Source of the DNA: Caballeronia fortuita
Lineage (GTDB): Bacteria > Pseudomonadota > Gammaproteobacteria > Burkholderiales > Burkholderiaceae
Reading direction: 5' to 3'
DNA length: 64,000 bases
Assembly: GCF_001544835.2 (NCBI RefSeq)
Contig: NZ_FCNX02000005.1
Span: 1-64,000, forward strand
This document shows, piece after piece, positions 36,752 to 45,141 of this stretch; positions within the stretch are counted from its first letter, which is position 1, and every line of letters begins with the position of its first letter. The position numbers and the translations under genes are program-made. Below the pieces are notes generated by a model, which did no database searches, was not told the origin of the DNA, and saw nothing but the letters and a program-made list of their open reading frames with translations.

Positions 36752-37780
36752 ATGAAGATGCGGCCGCGATCGCCCATGTCAGCCGTTTCGAACATCAGCC
36801 CCCGCCGCGTCTCCGTCGCTCCGATGATGGATTGGACCGACCGCCACTGCCGCTCCTTGCACCGGCTCGTGTCGCGTCATACGTGGCTCTACACGGAAAT
36901 GGTGACGACGGGCGCGCTGCTCTACGGCGATGTCGCGCGGCATCTCGCGTTCACGCCCGCCGAAGCGCCGGTCGCGCTGCAACTCGGGGGCAGCGAGCCC
37001 GCCGATCTCGCGAAGTGCGCGAAGCTCGGCGAGCAATGGGGCTACGACGAAATCAACCTGAATTGCGGATGCCCGTCCGAGCGCGTGCAGCGCGGCGCAT
37101 TCGGCGCATGCCTGATGAAGGAGCCTCAACTCGTCGCGGATTGCGTCAAGGCGATGCGCGACGCGGTGTCCGTTCCGGTGACGGTCAAGCATCGCATCGG
37201 CGTCGATACGGTGGAAGAGTATGAGTTCGTGCGCGATTTCGTCGGCACGATCGCCGATGCGGGCTGCGAGGTGTTCATCGTGCATGCGCGCAATGCGATT
37301 CTCAAGGGCTTGAGCCCCAAGGAGAACCGCGAGATTCCGCCGCTCAAGTACGAGTACGCGTATCGGCTGAAACGCGATTTCCCGCATCTGGAAATTTCGA
37401 TCAACGGCGGCATCAAGACGCTGGACGAAGTCGAAGAACATCTGAAGCATGTCGACGGCGTGATGCTCGGCCGCGAGGCTTATCACAATCCTTACGTGCT
37501 CGCCGGGGTCGATACGCGCTTCTACGGCGCGGATACGCCGATGCCTTCGCGCGAGGACATCGAGGCGGGCCTGATCGACTACGCGCGTCACGAGCTTGCC
37601 CGCGGCACGTATCTCGGCGCGGTGACGCGGCATGCGCTCGGGCTGTATCGCGGGGTCGCGGGCGCGCGAGGATGGCGTCGCGTGTTGTCCGACAATCGTC
37701 GTCTCGCCACAGGCGATCTCACGATTTTCGATGAAGCGCGCGCGCATCTTCGCGAGGCGGTGGAAGCGATCGAATCCTGA
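36752..37780 (+). CDS. dusA: tRNA-dihydrouridine(20/20a) synthase DusA
   Basis: This encodes 342 residues if started at 36752; the ATG at 36776 is equally possible, as neither has a clear ribosome site. The Dus fold begins RVSVAPMMDWTDRHCR. NLNCGCPSERVQRGAFGACLM has the catalytic Cys, KHRIGVDTVEEYEFVRDFV binds FMN and tRNA, and GVMLGREAYHNPYVLAGVD closes the barrel. The enzyme reduces uridine 20 in the D-loop. It lies just upstream of tRNA-His, though with its own probable stop between. Confidence 0.93.
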   Translation: MKMRPRSPMSAVSNISPRRVSVAPMMDWTDRHCRSLHRLVSRHTWLYTEMVTTGALLYGDVARHLAFTPAEAPVALQLGGSEPADLAKCAKLGEQWGYDEINLNCGCPSERVQRGAFGACLMKEPQLVADCVKAMRDAVSVPVTVKHRIGVDTVEEYEFVRDFVGTIADAGCEVFIVHARNAILKGLSPKENREIPPLKYEYAYRLKRDFPHLEISINGGIKTLDEVEEHLKHVDGVMLGREAYHNPYVLAGVDTRFYGADTPMPSREDIEAGLIDYARHELARGTYLGAVTRHALGLYRGVAGARGWRRVLSDNRRLATGDLTIFDEARAHLREAVEAIES

Positions 37781-37814
37781 CGCGCGTCATGCGGAAAAAG
37801 ATGCTCAAAGGGAC

Positions 37815-37843
37815 TAGGCAAGTGCAATCGTTGTTCGTATAAT
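37815..37843 (+). promoter_or_regulatory. Probable promoter of tRNA-His
   Basis: A perfect TATAAT at 37838-37843 has a weak -35-like TAGGCA 17 bases upstream at 37815-37820. It lies 55 bases before the tRNA gene, giving a short leader. Confidence 0.45.
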
Positions 37844-37897
37844 CTCGCTTCTTGATTGCTACGGCGGTTTTGAAGCAGTCGGGATCGCGGTAACAGT

Positions 37898-37974
37898 GGT
37901 GGCTGTAGCTCAGTTGGTAGAGTCCAGGATTGTGATTCCTGTCGTCGTGGGTTCGAGTCCCATCAGCCACCCCA
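37898..37974 (+). tRNA. tRNA-His (GTG anticodon)
   Basis: A full cloverleaf can be drawn: acceptor stem GTGGCTG with CAGCCAC, the extra G at -1 (37898) facing the discriminator C (37971) as in all bacterial tRNA-His, anticodon stem CAGGA/TCCTG with loop TTGTGAT (anticodon 37932-37934), T-arm with GGGTTCGAGTCCC, and an encoded CCA at 37972-37974. Confidence 0.97.
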
Positions 37975-37990
37975 CCGAGAATTCAAGCAA

Positions 37991-38017
37991 AAGCCCGGTC
38001 GAATGACCGGGCTTTTT
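37991..38017 (+). terminator. Intrinsic terminator after tRNA-His
   Basis: A 10-bp stem AAGCCCGGTC with its complement, a GAAT loop and five T, 17 bases after the tRNA end. Confidence 0.92.
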
Positions 38018-38082
38018 GCGTTTCGGGCTTGCTCGGGCACGGGCCGTGCACGTCGAGAGTCTCCTCATCGCGGAGACTCGCC

Positions 38083-38328
38083 ATGTTCGCCCATCACCTC
38101 GCGATAGCCGCCCTCCTCCTGACCACGTCCCTTGCGGCGCAAGCCCAGACCCCGCGCCCCGACGACAACGCGTCGATGGTCAAGCCGCCAGGCGCGCCCG
38201 GCGCGCCTTCCGCGAGCGCCACGCGCCCCGACAACCCCGACAACATGCCCGTGAAGCGTCCGAATCCGCCGCCGAACAGCGATCGCATGCTGCATCACAG
38301 CCCGGCGAGCGACGCCATCGCAAAATAG
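38083..38328 (+). CDS. Small secreted hypothetical protein, 81 aa
   Basis: A signal peptide MFAHHLAIAALLLTTSLAAQA (cleavage near AQA/QTP) precedes a short Pro/Asn/Ala-rich mature part with no fold evident. GGAGA precedes the ATG at 38083. No family recognised. It stands alone between the tRNA terminator and a membrane gene. Small exported Pro-rich proteins of this kind are common in the group. Confidence 0.62.
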   Translation: MFAHHLAIAALLLTTSLAAQAQTPRPDDNASMVKPPGAPGAPSASATRPDNPDNMPVKRPNPPPNSDRMLHHSPASDAIAK

Positions 38329-38450
38329 CGCGCAACAATATCCCGCAACGGCCCCGCATCCGGCTTGGAAGCGCGCGCGACGCCACTATAATGGCGCTCG
38401 TCTCGATAATTTGAGAGAACCGCGCCTCAGGGTTCCAAGCGGTCTAGCCA

Positions 38451-38876
38451 ATGCAAAAAGTCATTCTGCCGTTCGTTTCCGGTTTTCTCGCCGCACTCTT
38501 CTTTCGCGAATCGACCCTGGCGCTGCTCCACGCAGCGGGCATCGTCGATCCGGCGGGTTTCTCGACCGCACCGTTTCTTCCGCTCGGCATTCCCGAATTC
38601 ATCGCCAACGCATTGTGGAGTTCGATCTTCGGCGTGCTGATGGCGTGGCTGCTGCGCGTCGCGCCCGATCACAGCGCGCCTTGGATCGGGGCGCTGGTTT
38701 TCGGCGGCATCGTGTTGACGGCCGTGGGCGTGTTCATCATCGATCCGGCGCGCGGCATCTGGCCGAGCGGCAACATGCTGCCGCGCCTCGCGCCGAACTT
38801 AGTCGCCAATGCGATCTGGGGCTGGGGTGCGCTCGTCTTCATGCGCGCGTTCATGGCCGGCAGCGAGCCGCGCTGA
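38451..38876 (+). CDS. Small integral membrane protein, 141 aa
   Basis: Four hydrophobic segments (about residues 1-25, 45-68, 78-98 and 117-136) with short loops; no cleavable signal. The phrase LGIPEFIANALWSSIFGVLMAWLL looks like paired helices. Similar small membrane proteins occur in Burkholderia without assigned function. It ends 48 bases before the convergent enoyl-CoA hydratase gene. Confidence 0.75.
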   Translation: MQKVILPFVSGFLAALFFRESTLALLHAAGIVDPAGFSTAPFLPLGIPEFIANALWSSIFGVLMAWLLRVAPDHSAPWIGALVFGGIVLTAVGVFIIDPARGIWPSGNMLPRLAPNLVANAIWGWGALVFMRAFMAGSEPR

Positions 38877-38924
38877 GCCGCCACGAGAAACGAGGCGGCC
38901 GCAGGCGCCGCCTGTCTCGCGACT

Positions 38925-40034
38925 TCAGTCCTTCAAGAGCCGCAGCGGATGCGCCGCGGACGTCCACGCGCTTTCGAACATGCGGTCGACATCGGCGGCG
39001 CTCACGTCTTCGGCGCGCGTGATCTTCCAGCGCGGCTCGTTGTCCTTGTCGACGATTCGCGCGCGAATGCCCTCCAGCACATCGCCCCGTTCGAACACCG
39101 TGCGCGTCAGATCGAGATCGCGGCGCAGCGTTTCGGCCATCGTCGAGAACTTGGCGCGGTCGACTTGCTGCAGGGCTACATCGACGGAAAGCGGCGAGCG
39201 CTCGCGTAGCTCGGCGGCCGTGCGCTTCGCCCAGTCGTTGCCGATGTCCGCCTCGCGCTCGAGCGACGCCAGAATCGACGCGCCGTTGCCCGCCGCGAAG
39301 TGCTTGTCGATCAGCGTGCGCGCGGCCGCGAGCTCGCCCTTCTCGGGAATCGGCGCGACCTTGTACTTCGTCGTTTCGTTTTGCACGAAGCGCACGATCT
39401 CGACGCCATCGAGAAACCGCTGATGACGCAGCGATTCGATGAGGCCCGGCAGCGCGCCATCGTCGAGATAGGCGTCGGCCATGCGCGCGTAAAGCGCATC
39501 GGCGGCGGACAGGCTCGCGCCCGTTGCCGCGAGATAGCGACCGATCGCGCCCGGCGTGCGCGCGAGGAACCAGCTCACGCCGACGTCGGGAAAGAGACCG
39601 ATGCGTGTCTCGGGCATCGCCATCTTGGTCGATTGCGTGACGATGCGCAGGCCGCCCGTGTGATGCGCGCCCTGCGAAATGCCCATGCCGCCGCCCATCA
39701 CGACGCCGTTGACGACCGCGACGTACGGCTTCGGGAACGTGAAGATCGCGTGGTTGAGCTTGTATTCGTCGGTGAAGAACGCGTCGATTGCCGCGCGGTC
39801 GCCCGACTGTGCGGACTCGTACAGGAAGCGGATATCGCCGCCCGCGCAAAACGCGCGCACGTGCGGACTGTAGACGACGACGGCGCGGATCGCCTGATCG
39901 TGGCGCCACGCGCGCAACGCCTCGCTGATCGCGCGCAGCATCGGCGGGGTCAACGCATTGAGTGCCTTCGGACGATCGAGCGCAATGAAGCCGATGCCGT
40001 TGGCGGTGTCGATACGGATGTCTTCGGTGGTCAT
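38925..40034 (-). CDS. Enoyl-CoA hydratase/isomerase family, probable 3-hydroxyisobutyryl-CoA hydrolase
   Basis: This encodes 369 residues, longer than plain hydratases and the right size for 3-hydroxyisobutyryl-CoA hydrolase. GFIALDRPKALNALTPPM opens the crotonase fold, VVNGVVMGGGMGISQGAHH forms the oxyanion hole, and MPETRIGLFPDVGVSWFLARTPG is typical of the valine-pathway hydrolase. The reaction frees 3-hydroxyisobutyrate from its CoA ester. The ATG at 40034 overlaps the stop of the upstream TetR gene, so the two are translationally coupled. Confidence 0.87.
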   Translation of the reverse strand: MTTEDIRIDTANGIGFIALDRPKALNALTPPMLRAISEALRAWRHDQAIRAVVVYSPHVRAFCAGGDIRFLYESAQSGDRAAIDAFFTDEYKLNHAIFTFPKPYVAVVNGVVMGGGMGISQGAHHTGGLRIVTQSTKMAMPETRIGLFPDVGVSWFLARTPGAIGRYLAATGASLSAADALYARMADAYLDDGALPGLIESLRHQRFLDGVEIVRFVQNETTKYKVAPIPEKGELAAARTLIDKHFAAGNGASILASLEREADIGNDWAKRTAAELRERSPLSVDVALQQVDRAKFSTMAETLRRDLDLTRTVFERGDVLEGIRARIVDKDNEPRWKITRAEDVSAADVDRMFESAWTSAAHPLRLLKD

Positions 40035-40750
40035 CGTGTTGAAGTGTCGGGTCGATTCGCTGAGCTGAATCGAGGTTCGGTTCGGTTGGCCGGCGCGAAC
40101 CACGCATCGAGCGACAATTCGACGAGCGTCGCGGCCGGCGTCTCGGGCAACGCCGCGCCATTGAGCTTCAGCGCGACGATGCCATGCAGATTCGCCCACA
40201 GCCCTTCCGCGCACGCGAGCGGCGCGGCGCGAGCCGGCAAGCGGTCGGCCGCGCGCAATTCGACGAACGCGTCCGCGATCATCGACAGCGTCGCCGCGCC
40301 GGGTTCCGCCGCATGCGCGTCGCCGTTGCCGGGCGCATCGCCGGGCGAGCCGGCACGCGCTTCGCTGGACGGCCCGGCGGAAGCTGCGAGCTCCATGAAC
40401 ATCAGCCGATACGTCTCGGGCTCGGCCAGCCCGAATTCGACATACGCGCGCCCCATCGCGTTCAGACGCGCGGCCGGATCCGCAATCGACGTGTGCGCGA
40501 GAAACGCGTCACGCAGACTCGCATGCCCTTGCACGCGCAACGCCCGGGCAATATCGCCACGGCTCTTGAAATGAAGATAGAGCGCCGCCGGTGAATAGTC
40601 GATCGCCTCGGCCAGCTTTCTCATCGACAGCGATGCGAACCCTTCGCGCCGCACGATCTCGCGCGAGACTTCGAGTATGCGCTCGCGCAGCGCCTCACGC
40701 TGCTCGCGCCGTTGCTCGGTGCGCCGCTCTTGCGAAGCCATGCGAGGCAT
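40031..40750 (-). CDS. TetR family transcriptional regulator
   Basis: This encodes 239 residues. The N-terminal helix-turn-helix REIVRREGFASLSMRKLAEAIDYSPAALYLHFKSRGDIARAL is classical TetR. The C-terminal ligand domain has an Ala/Pro/Gly-rich insertion near residues 135-160. It overlaps the downstream hydrolase gene by four bases, which suggests it regulates that operon, possibly in response to an acyl-CoA. The start at 40750 follows AGAGG; 40741 is an alternative. Confidence 0.87.
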   Translation of the reverse strand: MPRMASQERRTEQRREQREALRERILEVSREIVRREGFASLSMRKLAEAIDYSPAALYLHFKSRGDIARALRVQGHASLRDAFLAHTSIADPAARLNAMGRAYVEFGLAEPETYRLMFMELAASAGPSSEARAGSPGDAPGNGDAHAAEPGAATLSMIADAFVELRAADRLPARAAPLACAEGLWANLHGIVALKLNGAALPETPAATLVELSLDAWFAPANRTEPRFSSANRPDTSTR

Positions 40751-40799
40751 TGTCGGCACCGCCTCTTTCGAAGTCAAATCGCGGCGCGCCCGCGCGCGC

Positions 40800-40982
40800 T
40801 CAAACGGTCATCTTGCCGTCGTCGTCGCGGCGTGACGCCGCCCGGTAAAGCGGCTCGTCGGAATCGCTCAGCACGACCGACGCGAACACGATGCACAATG
40901 CAAGAATCAGCACACCAACCGCTGCCCAGATGAGCCATAGCGCATTGGACTCGACAAGTGAGTGGACAAAGGATTGAAACAT
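40800..40982 (-). CDS. Small single-span membrane protein, 60 aa
   Basis: One transmembrane segment (about residues 14-38, LWLIWAAVGVLILALCIVFASVVL) is followed by a charged cytoplasmic tail. The ATG at 40982 has only a weak ribosome site, but the hydrophobic pattern argues for a real gene. No family recognised. It is 49 bases upstream of the TetR gene on the same strand. Confidence 0.55.
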   Translation of the reverse strand: MFQSFVHSLVESNALWLIWAAVGVLILALCIVFASVVLSDSDEPLYRAASRRDDDGKMTV

Positions 40983-41206
40983 GACGACCCCGGGCGATTT
41001 TATATTTGGTTGCTCTGGCTCTGCGTGCAGCCTTCGAGCAAGTAGTGTGCCGAGCGAATCGCATCGCCTGCGGCGAACAGATGGATGGTACTCCGTTGCG
41101 CGATCGCGCGAAAGGCGGCGCGGCGTATCGGCTTTCGATGAGACGCAAGCGCGATGGAGGTCTTACATCACGCCTTGTAACAGCAGAACGCCGATGCCTC
41201 AGACCG

Positions 41207-41485
41207 TCACGCGCGTCCCGGCGGAAAGTGTCCGCTCTTGAGCAGCACCGGCATGCCGTTCGACACGACCAGATGTTCCCGCGCGACGGCTTCGATGCGC
41301 GGTCGTCCCGCATCGAACGCGCCGATCCAGCCGGCGCTGTCGTATGTCTGCGCGCCGAAGTGATCTTCCAGCGCTTCGACCGAGATGGCGCACGGCACGC
41401 GCCGGCCATCGACGATCGCCGCGAACTCGACGGTGAGATTCGAACTGCGGTAGTCGGGCGCGTCCGGAAGGAATCGGATATTCAT
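41207..41485 (-). CDS. DUF1488 family protein
   Basis: This encodes 92 residues: MNIRFLPDAPDYRSSNLTVEFAAIVDGRRVPCAIS, then ALEDHFGAQ, a pattern I recognise as DUF1488, a family of small cytoplasmic proteins without known role. The ATG at 41485 begins the conserved part. It is on the same strand as the two small genes at 41613 and 41966, 127 bases downstream of them. Confidence 0.75.
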   Translation of the reverse strand: MNIRFLPDAPDYRSSNLTVEFAAIVDGRRVPCAISVEALEDHFGAQTYDSAGWIGAFDAGRPRIEAVAREHLVVSNGMPVLLKSGHFPPGRA

Positions 41486-41612
41486 GGTTGTCTCGTTGCG
41501 GAAGACGTTCGAGCCGCTCTGTCGATGCTGTCGGTGCGGTCGATGCGATCGCACGAATCGATTCGGCGACTATGGTACTCGCGCGAGCGCCGCGCAGTCC
41601 AGCGACGCCGGT

Positions 41613-41966
41613 TCATGCAGCGAGCACGGCATCGTCGACATCGACGACGAGCAGCGAGCTCGCGAGGGGATCGGCGTAATTGAAGTCGAGCAGCCGGCTC
41701 ATCTCGCGCACGCGCTCACACACGCGCCGGCGCGCCTCTTCCGACAGATGCGGATAGTCGCGCAGCACGTGCGCGTCGAAGCGATAATGCACGCCCCACG
41801 CGATATTGCCGGGATGATTCGCAACGCCGCCCGTGCGCCAGCTCACGAAGAGCGCGGGCGACGCCTCGAGACCGACTTCCGCGACGTCCGCGCCGCTCGG
41901 AAAAAGGTCGATCAGGCAATTGGCGACGTCGTACAGCACGGTGTGTCGAAGGTGGACGGGACGCAT
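41613..41966 (-). CDS. Hypothetical protein, 117 aa
   Basis: A soluble protein starting MRPVHLRHTVLYDVANCLIDLF, with a HPGNIAWGVHYRFDAHVLRDYPHL middle and a VVDVDD end. No signal peptide; no family recognised. Its ATG lies in the stop codon of the gene at 41966-42238 (TGATG), so the two are translationally coupled. Confidence 0.68.
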   Translation of the reverse strand: MRPVHLRHTVLYDVANCLIDLFPSGADVAEVGLEASPALFVSWRTGGVANHPGNIAWGVHYRFDAHVLRDYPHLSEEARRRVCERVREMSRLLDFNYADPLASSLLVVDVDDAVLAA

Positions 41967-42238
41967 CACGTCGATTGCAGCAGACGGTCGATGTATTCGC
42001 GCGCGGCCTCTTCGACATGCGCGAGCGCCTCGCCTTCCGTGGCGAAGCGCCGCTCGGGGCCGAGATCGACGAGCGCTTCGAAACGATGCACGTCGTCCGG
42101 ACCGCCGCGCGCGAGACTCACCGATCCGACATAGATCGGCGCGGCGCCGTCGCTGTCGCTGTTGCCGTGCGACTGCACGAGCCGCGCCGACGCGCTGATG
42201 TAATACCCTCGATATGGCCCCGTGACTCGTTCCACCAT
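41966..42238 (-). CDS. Hypothetical protein, 90 aa
   Basis: A small soluble protein MVERVTGPYRGYYISASARLV, strand-rich first half with a VGSVSLARGG section, helical end AHVEEAAREYIDRLL. AAGGAG is eight bases before the ATG. It is the first of two coupled genes (with 41613). No family name known to me; conserved small proteins of this shape occur in Burkholderia. Confidence 0.7.
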   Translation of the reverse strand: MVERVTGPYRGYYISASARLVQSHGNSDSDGAAPIYVGSVSLARGGPDDVHRFEALVDLGPERRFATEGEALAHVEEAAREYIDRLLQST

Positions 42239-42562
42239 GATCCGCTCCTTGTTTGTCTGCCGCGCGCGCGGTGCTTTGCTCCGAAACCCTGCAGGCAATT
42301 CCAACCGGAACTCCGAGTTGGATAAGGCGCGCGATTCGGAAAATAGTTCATCGGGCAATGCCGGCGCGGCGCGTGTCGAGTGTCTGTTACTCGCGTTCGC
42401 AAGCATCGCGCCCGCGGCGACAACGCATGGAGGCGCTAACAACCGCTTACGTGTCGCGTAAGGTGCGTGTGGGACAATGCACATCTCAAAAACGCGTCCT
42501 CGCCGCGAATCCGCGGCCTGCGGCGCGTATCGCAATTTCGTAATCGCTCTCACGAGGTAAAG
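42239..42562. other. Divergent intergenic region, no gene seen
   Basis: 324 bases between the minus-strand gene starting at 42238 and the plus-strand lipoprotein at 42563. It must hold both promoters; I see no RNA gene, operator or reliable short gene in it. Confidence 0.4.
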
Positions 42563-42904
42563 ATGAAGGAACCCGGCCGGCGCATGCGCCGTATTTCCGC
42601 ACGTGCCGCGACGCTCGGCGCGGCTGTCGTGGCACTCGCGACGTTGGGCGCGTGTGCGTCGTCGAACGAGGCGTCGCTCATCAATCTGCCGGATGGACAG
42701 ACCGGCTACGCCGTCAATTGCAGTGGCGCGGATGCCGGATCGAGCTGGGCGAGCTGCTACGTGCTCGCCGGCAAGAAATGCGGCGCGACCGGTTATGACA
42801 TCGTGTCGAAAGACAACGAGGAAGGCGGCCCGACCGGTGGCGGCATCAGCAACGTGGTATCGGCGAACGTCAAAAACCGCTCGATGATCGTGCGCTGCAA
42901 GTAA
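42563..42904 (+). CDS. Hypothetical lipoprotein, 113 aa
   Basis: A basic N-terminus and hydrophobic core end in the lipobox LGAC (Cys31). The mature part has four further Cys that could form disulfides (VNCSG, ASCYV, KKCGA, VRCK), as in small periplasmic domains. GAGG lies upstream of the ATG. No family recognised. It is convergent with the SMR gene; only seven bases separate the stops. Confidence 0.75.
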   Translation: MKEPGRRMRRISARAATLGAAVVALATLGACASSNEASLINLPDGQTGYAVNCSGADAGSSWASCYVLAGKKCGATGYDIVSKDNEEGGPTGGGISNVVSANVKNRSMIVRCK

Positions 42905-42911
42905 GCGCACC

Positions 42912-43250
42912 TCAGTGCGCGCTCATTTTCGAGAACGCATTGAGCACCACGACGCCCGCGACGATGAGGCCCATGCCGAGCATCGCGGGCAGATCGGGCG
43001 TCTGCTTGAAAAGCAGCGCGGCGACGATCGTGATGAGCACGATGCCCGCGCCCGACCACACCGCATACACGACGCCGACTGGCAGCGCGCGCAAGGTCAG
43101 CGACAGCAGATAGAACGACACACCGTATCCGGCGACGACGATGGCCGCGGGCAGCGCGCGCGTGAAGCCATCGGAGGCGCGCAACGCGGAGGTCGCGACG
43201 ACTTCGGCGACGATCGCGATGGCGAGTAGCACATAAGCGGTTGAGCGCAT
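42912..43250 (-). CDS. Small multidrug resistance (SMR/EmrE-like) transporter
   Basis: This encodes 112 residues in four transmembrane helices. Glu in AIVAEVVATSALRASDGFT is the conserved proton/substrate-binding acid of the SMR family, and AVWSGAGIVLITI is its helix-3 motif. It is a dimeric inner-membrane exchanger, either for drugs (EmrE) or for guanidinium (Gdx); LLSLTLRALPVGVVYAVWSG favours the EmrE-type subgroup. It lies 17 bases after the UPF0303 gene on the same strand, so they share an operon. Confidence 0.88.
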   Translation of the reverse strand: MRSTAYVLLAIAIVAEVVATSALRASDGFTRALPAAIVVAGYGVSFYLLSLTLRALPVGVVYAVWSGAGIVLITIVAALLFKQTPDLPAMLGMGLIVAGVVVLNAFSKMSAH

Positions 43251-43267
43251 CGGCGTCGGATCTCTTG

Positions 43268-43765
43268 TCAGTCGCGTCCGAGCGACAGGTCGCCGAAGTT
43301 CGCGCCGAGCTCGGCGCACAGCGCTTCGACGACCAGTTGATGATCGTCGCGCTGCGGCAGACCCGATACCGCCACCGAGCCGATCACGCCCGCGCCCTGC
43401 ACGCGCAACGGGAATGCGCCGCCGTGCGTGGCGAACTCTTTGGGATCGAGCGTGTACTTGTCGGCGAGCGTGGTGCCGGCCTGTTGCAGCGTGAGGCCGA
43501 TCGCATACGAGCTGCGGCGGAAATGCTCGACGGTGCGCGACTTGCGTTCGACCCAGCGCGCGTTATCGGGCGTGGTGTTGTCGAGCGCGGCGTAGAAGAG
43601 CCTGCGTCCGAAGGTGCGTACATCGATGACGATGGCCGCGTCGCGCGCGAGCGCCATCTCGCGCAGTTGTGAGCCGATCTGCCACGCGTGTTCGGCGTGG
43701 AACTGCGGGAACACGAGCGTGTGTTCCTGATGCGCGATGGCTTGCAGAACGCGGGGGATGTCCAT
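43268..43765 (-). CDS. UPF0303 (heme-degrading-domain) family protein
   Basis: This encodes 165 residues: [31 protein letters not shown], then [23 protein letters not shown], then [11 protein letters not shown] and [21 protein letters not shown], the recognised UPF0303/YbgC-neighbour pattern related to the HbpS-like fold. Role uncertain; soluble cytoplasmic. It is upstream of the SMR gene in the same operon. Beyond it, to the right, the gene-poor region begins. Confidence 0.85.
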   Translation of the reverse strand: MDIPRVLQAIAHQEHTLVFPQFHAEHAWQIGSQLREMALARDAAIVIDVRTFGRRLFYAALDNTTPDNARWVERKSRTVEHFRRSSYAIGLTLQQAGTTLADKYTLDPKEFATHGGAFPLRVQGAGVIGSVAVSGLPQRDDHQLVVEALCAELGANFGDLSLGRD

Positions 43766-45141
43766 GAGCGATGCGACTCCTTGTGCGGGGTTGGGCTTCA
43801 GGATTTTGACATGCGCGACGGCGGGCGGGAGGTGCGCGTTGGTCGTGAAGCGGTGATATTGCGACTTGCATGGCGCGTTGCGAGGCCGAACGGGGTGTTG
43901 CGACCTCGGTTCGGTAGCGGGCGTCGGCACAAACTTCGGATCGAGCGGCAATGACGGTTCAGGCGTTGCACTTAATGCGCCGATGCCCTTCCGATACGCA
44001 AACGATCCATCAAATTTCGCCCCCCGACATAGTGACTATCTATGAGATTCGCCTCGAAATATGTGTTGTGTGGGTGCTGAAGGTCGATCTCGGTATCGTC
44101 GATGACACTCGCGCCGAAGCGTTTCGACAACTCCACGCAGCCGCCGAAGATGTCGCTCTGGCTGCGGCGCAGCACACGTGCCAGCTTCAACGCTCTGCGA
44201 ATGCCGCTCGATACGAATCTTCGATTCACTCTGGCGGTCAGCTGATAGTACGTATTGACGTTGCTGAATTCCACCGCTATTCACGCCCGCCCCGAGCTGG
44301 CCTATCAACTCACGCTGCCGGCGTGAAACATCGTGTTCTGCCGTGACGGCGGCGTGCCGCTGTCTGCGCCAAGGCGAGCGACGGCAGGCGCGTCGCGGCG
44401 GACGCTACGGCGCGAACCGGCGGCGCCCACCCGCGGTCGACCTTGCCGCACGCGCGCGCGTTCCACGACCGAGACGATCAGGCCTCGGAGGCGGCAGAAG
44501 CCGGTTTGAAACAGTGTCGATTCGTTCTTTTCGAAATTGCTAACGATTCGGATGTAGACGTCCGTACTGACCACGACGGCATAAAACCGCCTCCGCGCGC
44601 GTGAGCGTGACTCTGCAGGACAAACAAGAAAGAAACGTGAACGCGTCGTCTCGCGAGCCGATATGTCAGGTCGGACTGACACATCGCACGCGTGCGCGTC
44701 AACATGGCTGAAACGCTGCGAGGTGTGGCCGAATGCAGGAGTTGCCAGAAAGATCAGAAGGCAGAGAAATCAGAGCGATCCTGAACGCATCGCCGAGCGG
44801 CGGTCATTTCTCATGCGGTCCCGCGGGAGACGCCTGAACGTTTGACGCCGGACCGAGACATGTTAGATGACCGTTGCGTATTAACAGTCAACTCTACCAA
44901 CTAGTTAGCGCATTACGAATCGGCAGTTTCGGCCTTGCTTGGCTCAAGCAAACCACTGGCTCATAACCTCGCCGTAATGCCGCACCGTCCATCACGAACA
45001 CTTCTCATAACAGGTCGAGGATAAACTTCAGCCAATTGGCTTCATGGTCTTGCTTCGAGTCGAGTCATCTCTCACCGACCAGCCATTGGTTCGGAAGGAA
45101 GCAACACTGCCTGATACTTCGTTAAACTAACGGATGGCACG
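43766..45141. other. Gene-poor region at the boundary of the acquired segment
   Basis: 1.4 kb without a gene I can support. GC content drops relative to the sequence to the left, and stop codons are frequent in all frames. One 100-codon minus-strand frame at 43972-44274 (GTG start, mature-looking phrases SQSDIFGGCVELSKRFG and DDTEIDLQHPHN) may be a real small gene or a decayed fragment, and is not counted as a CDS. The region lies where the ordinary core block gives way to the sulfatase and T6SS segment. Confidence 0.5.

Noticed and set aside
37898..37974. tRNA-His as an island attachment site
   Set aside because: No integrase follows and no partial copy of the tRNA 3' end was noticed downstream; the adjoining genes look like core genome.
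44305..44682. 125-codon minus-strand frame in the gene-poor region
   Set aside because: Arg/Ser/Val-rich, no ribosome site, no homology pattern; looks like chance.
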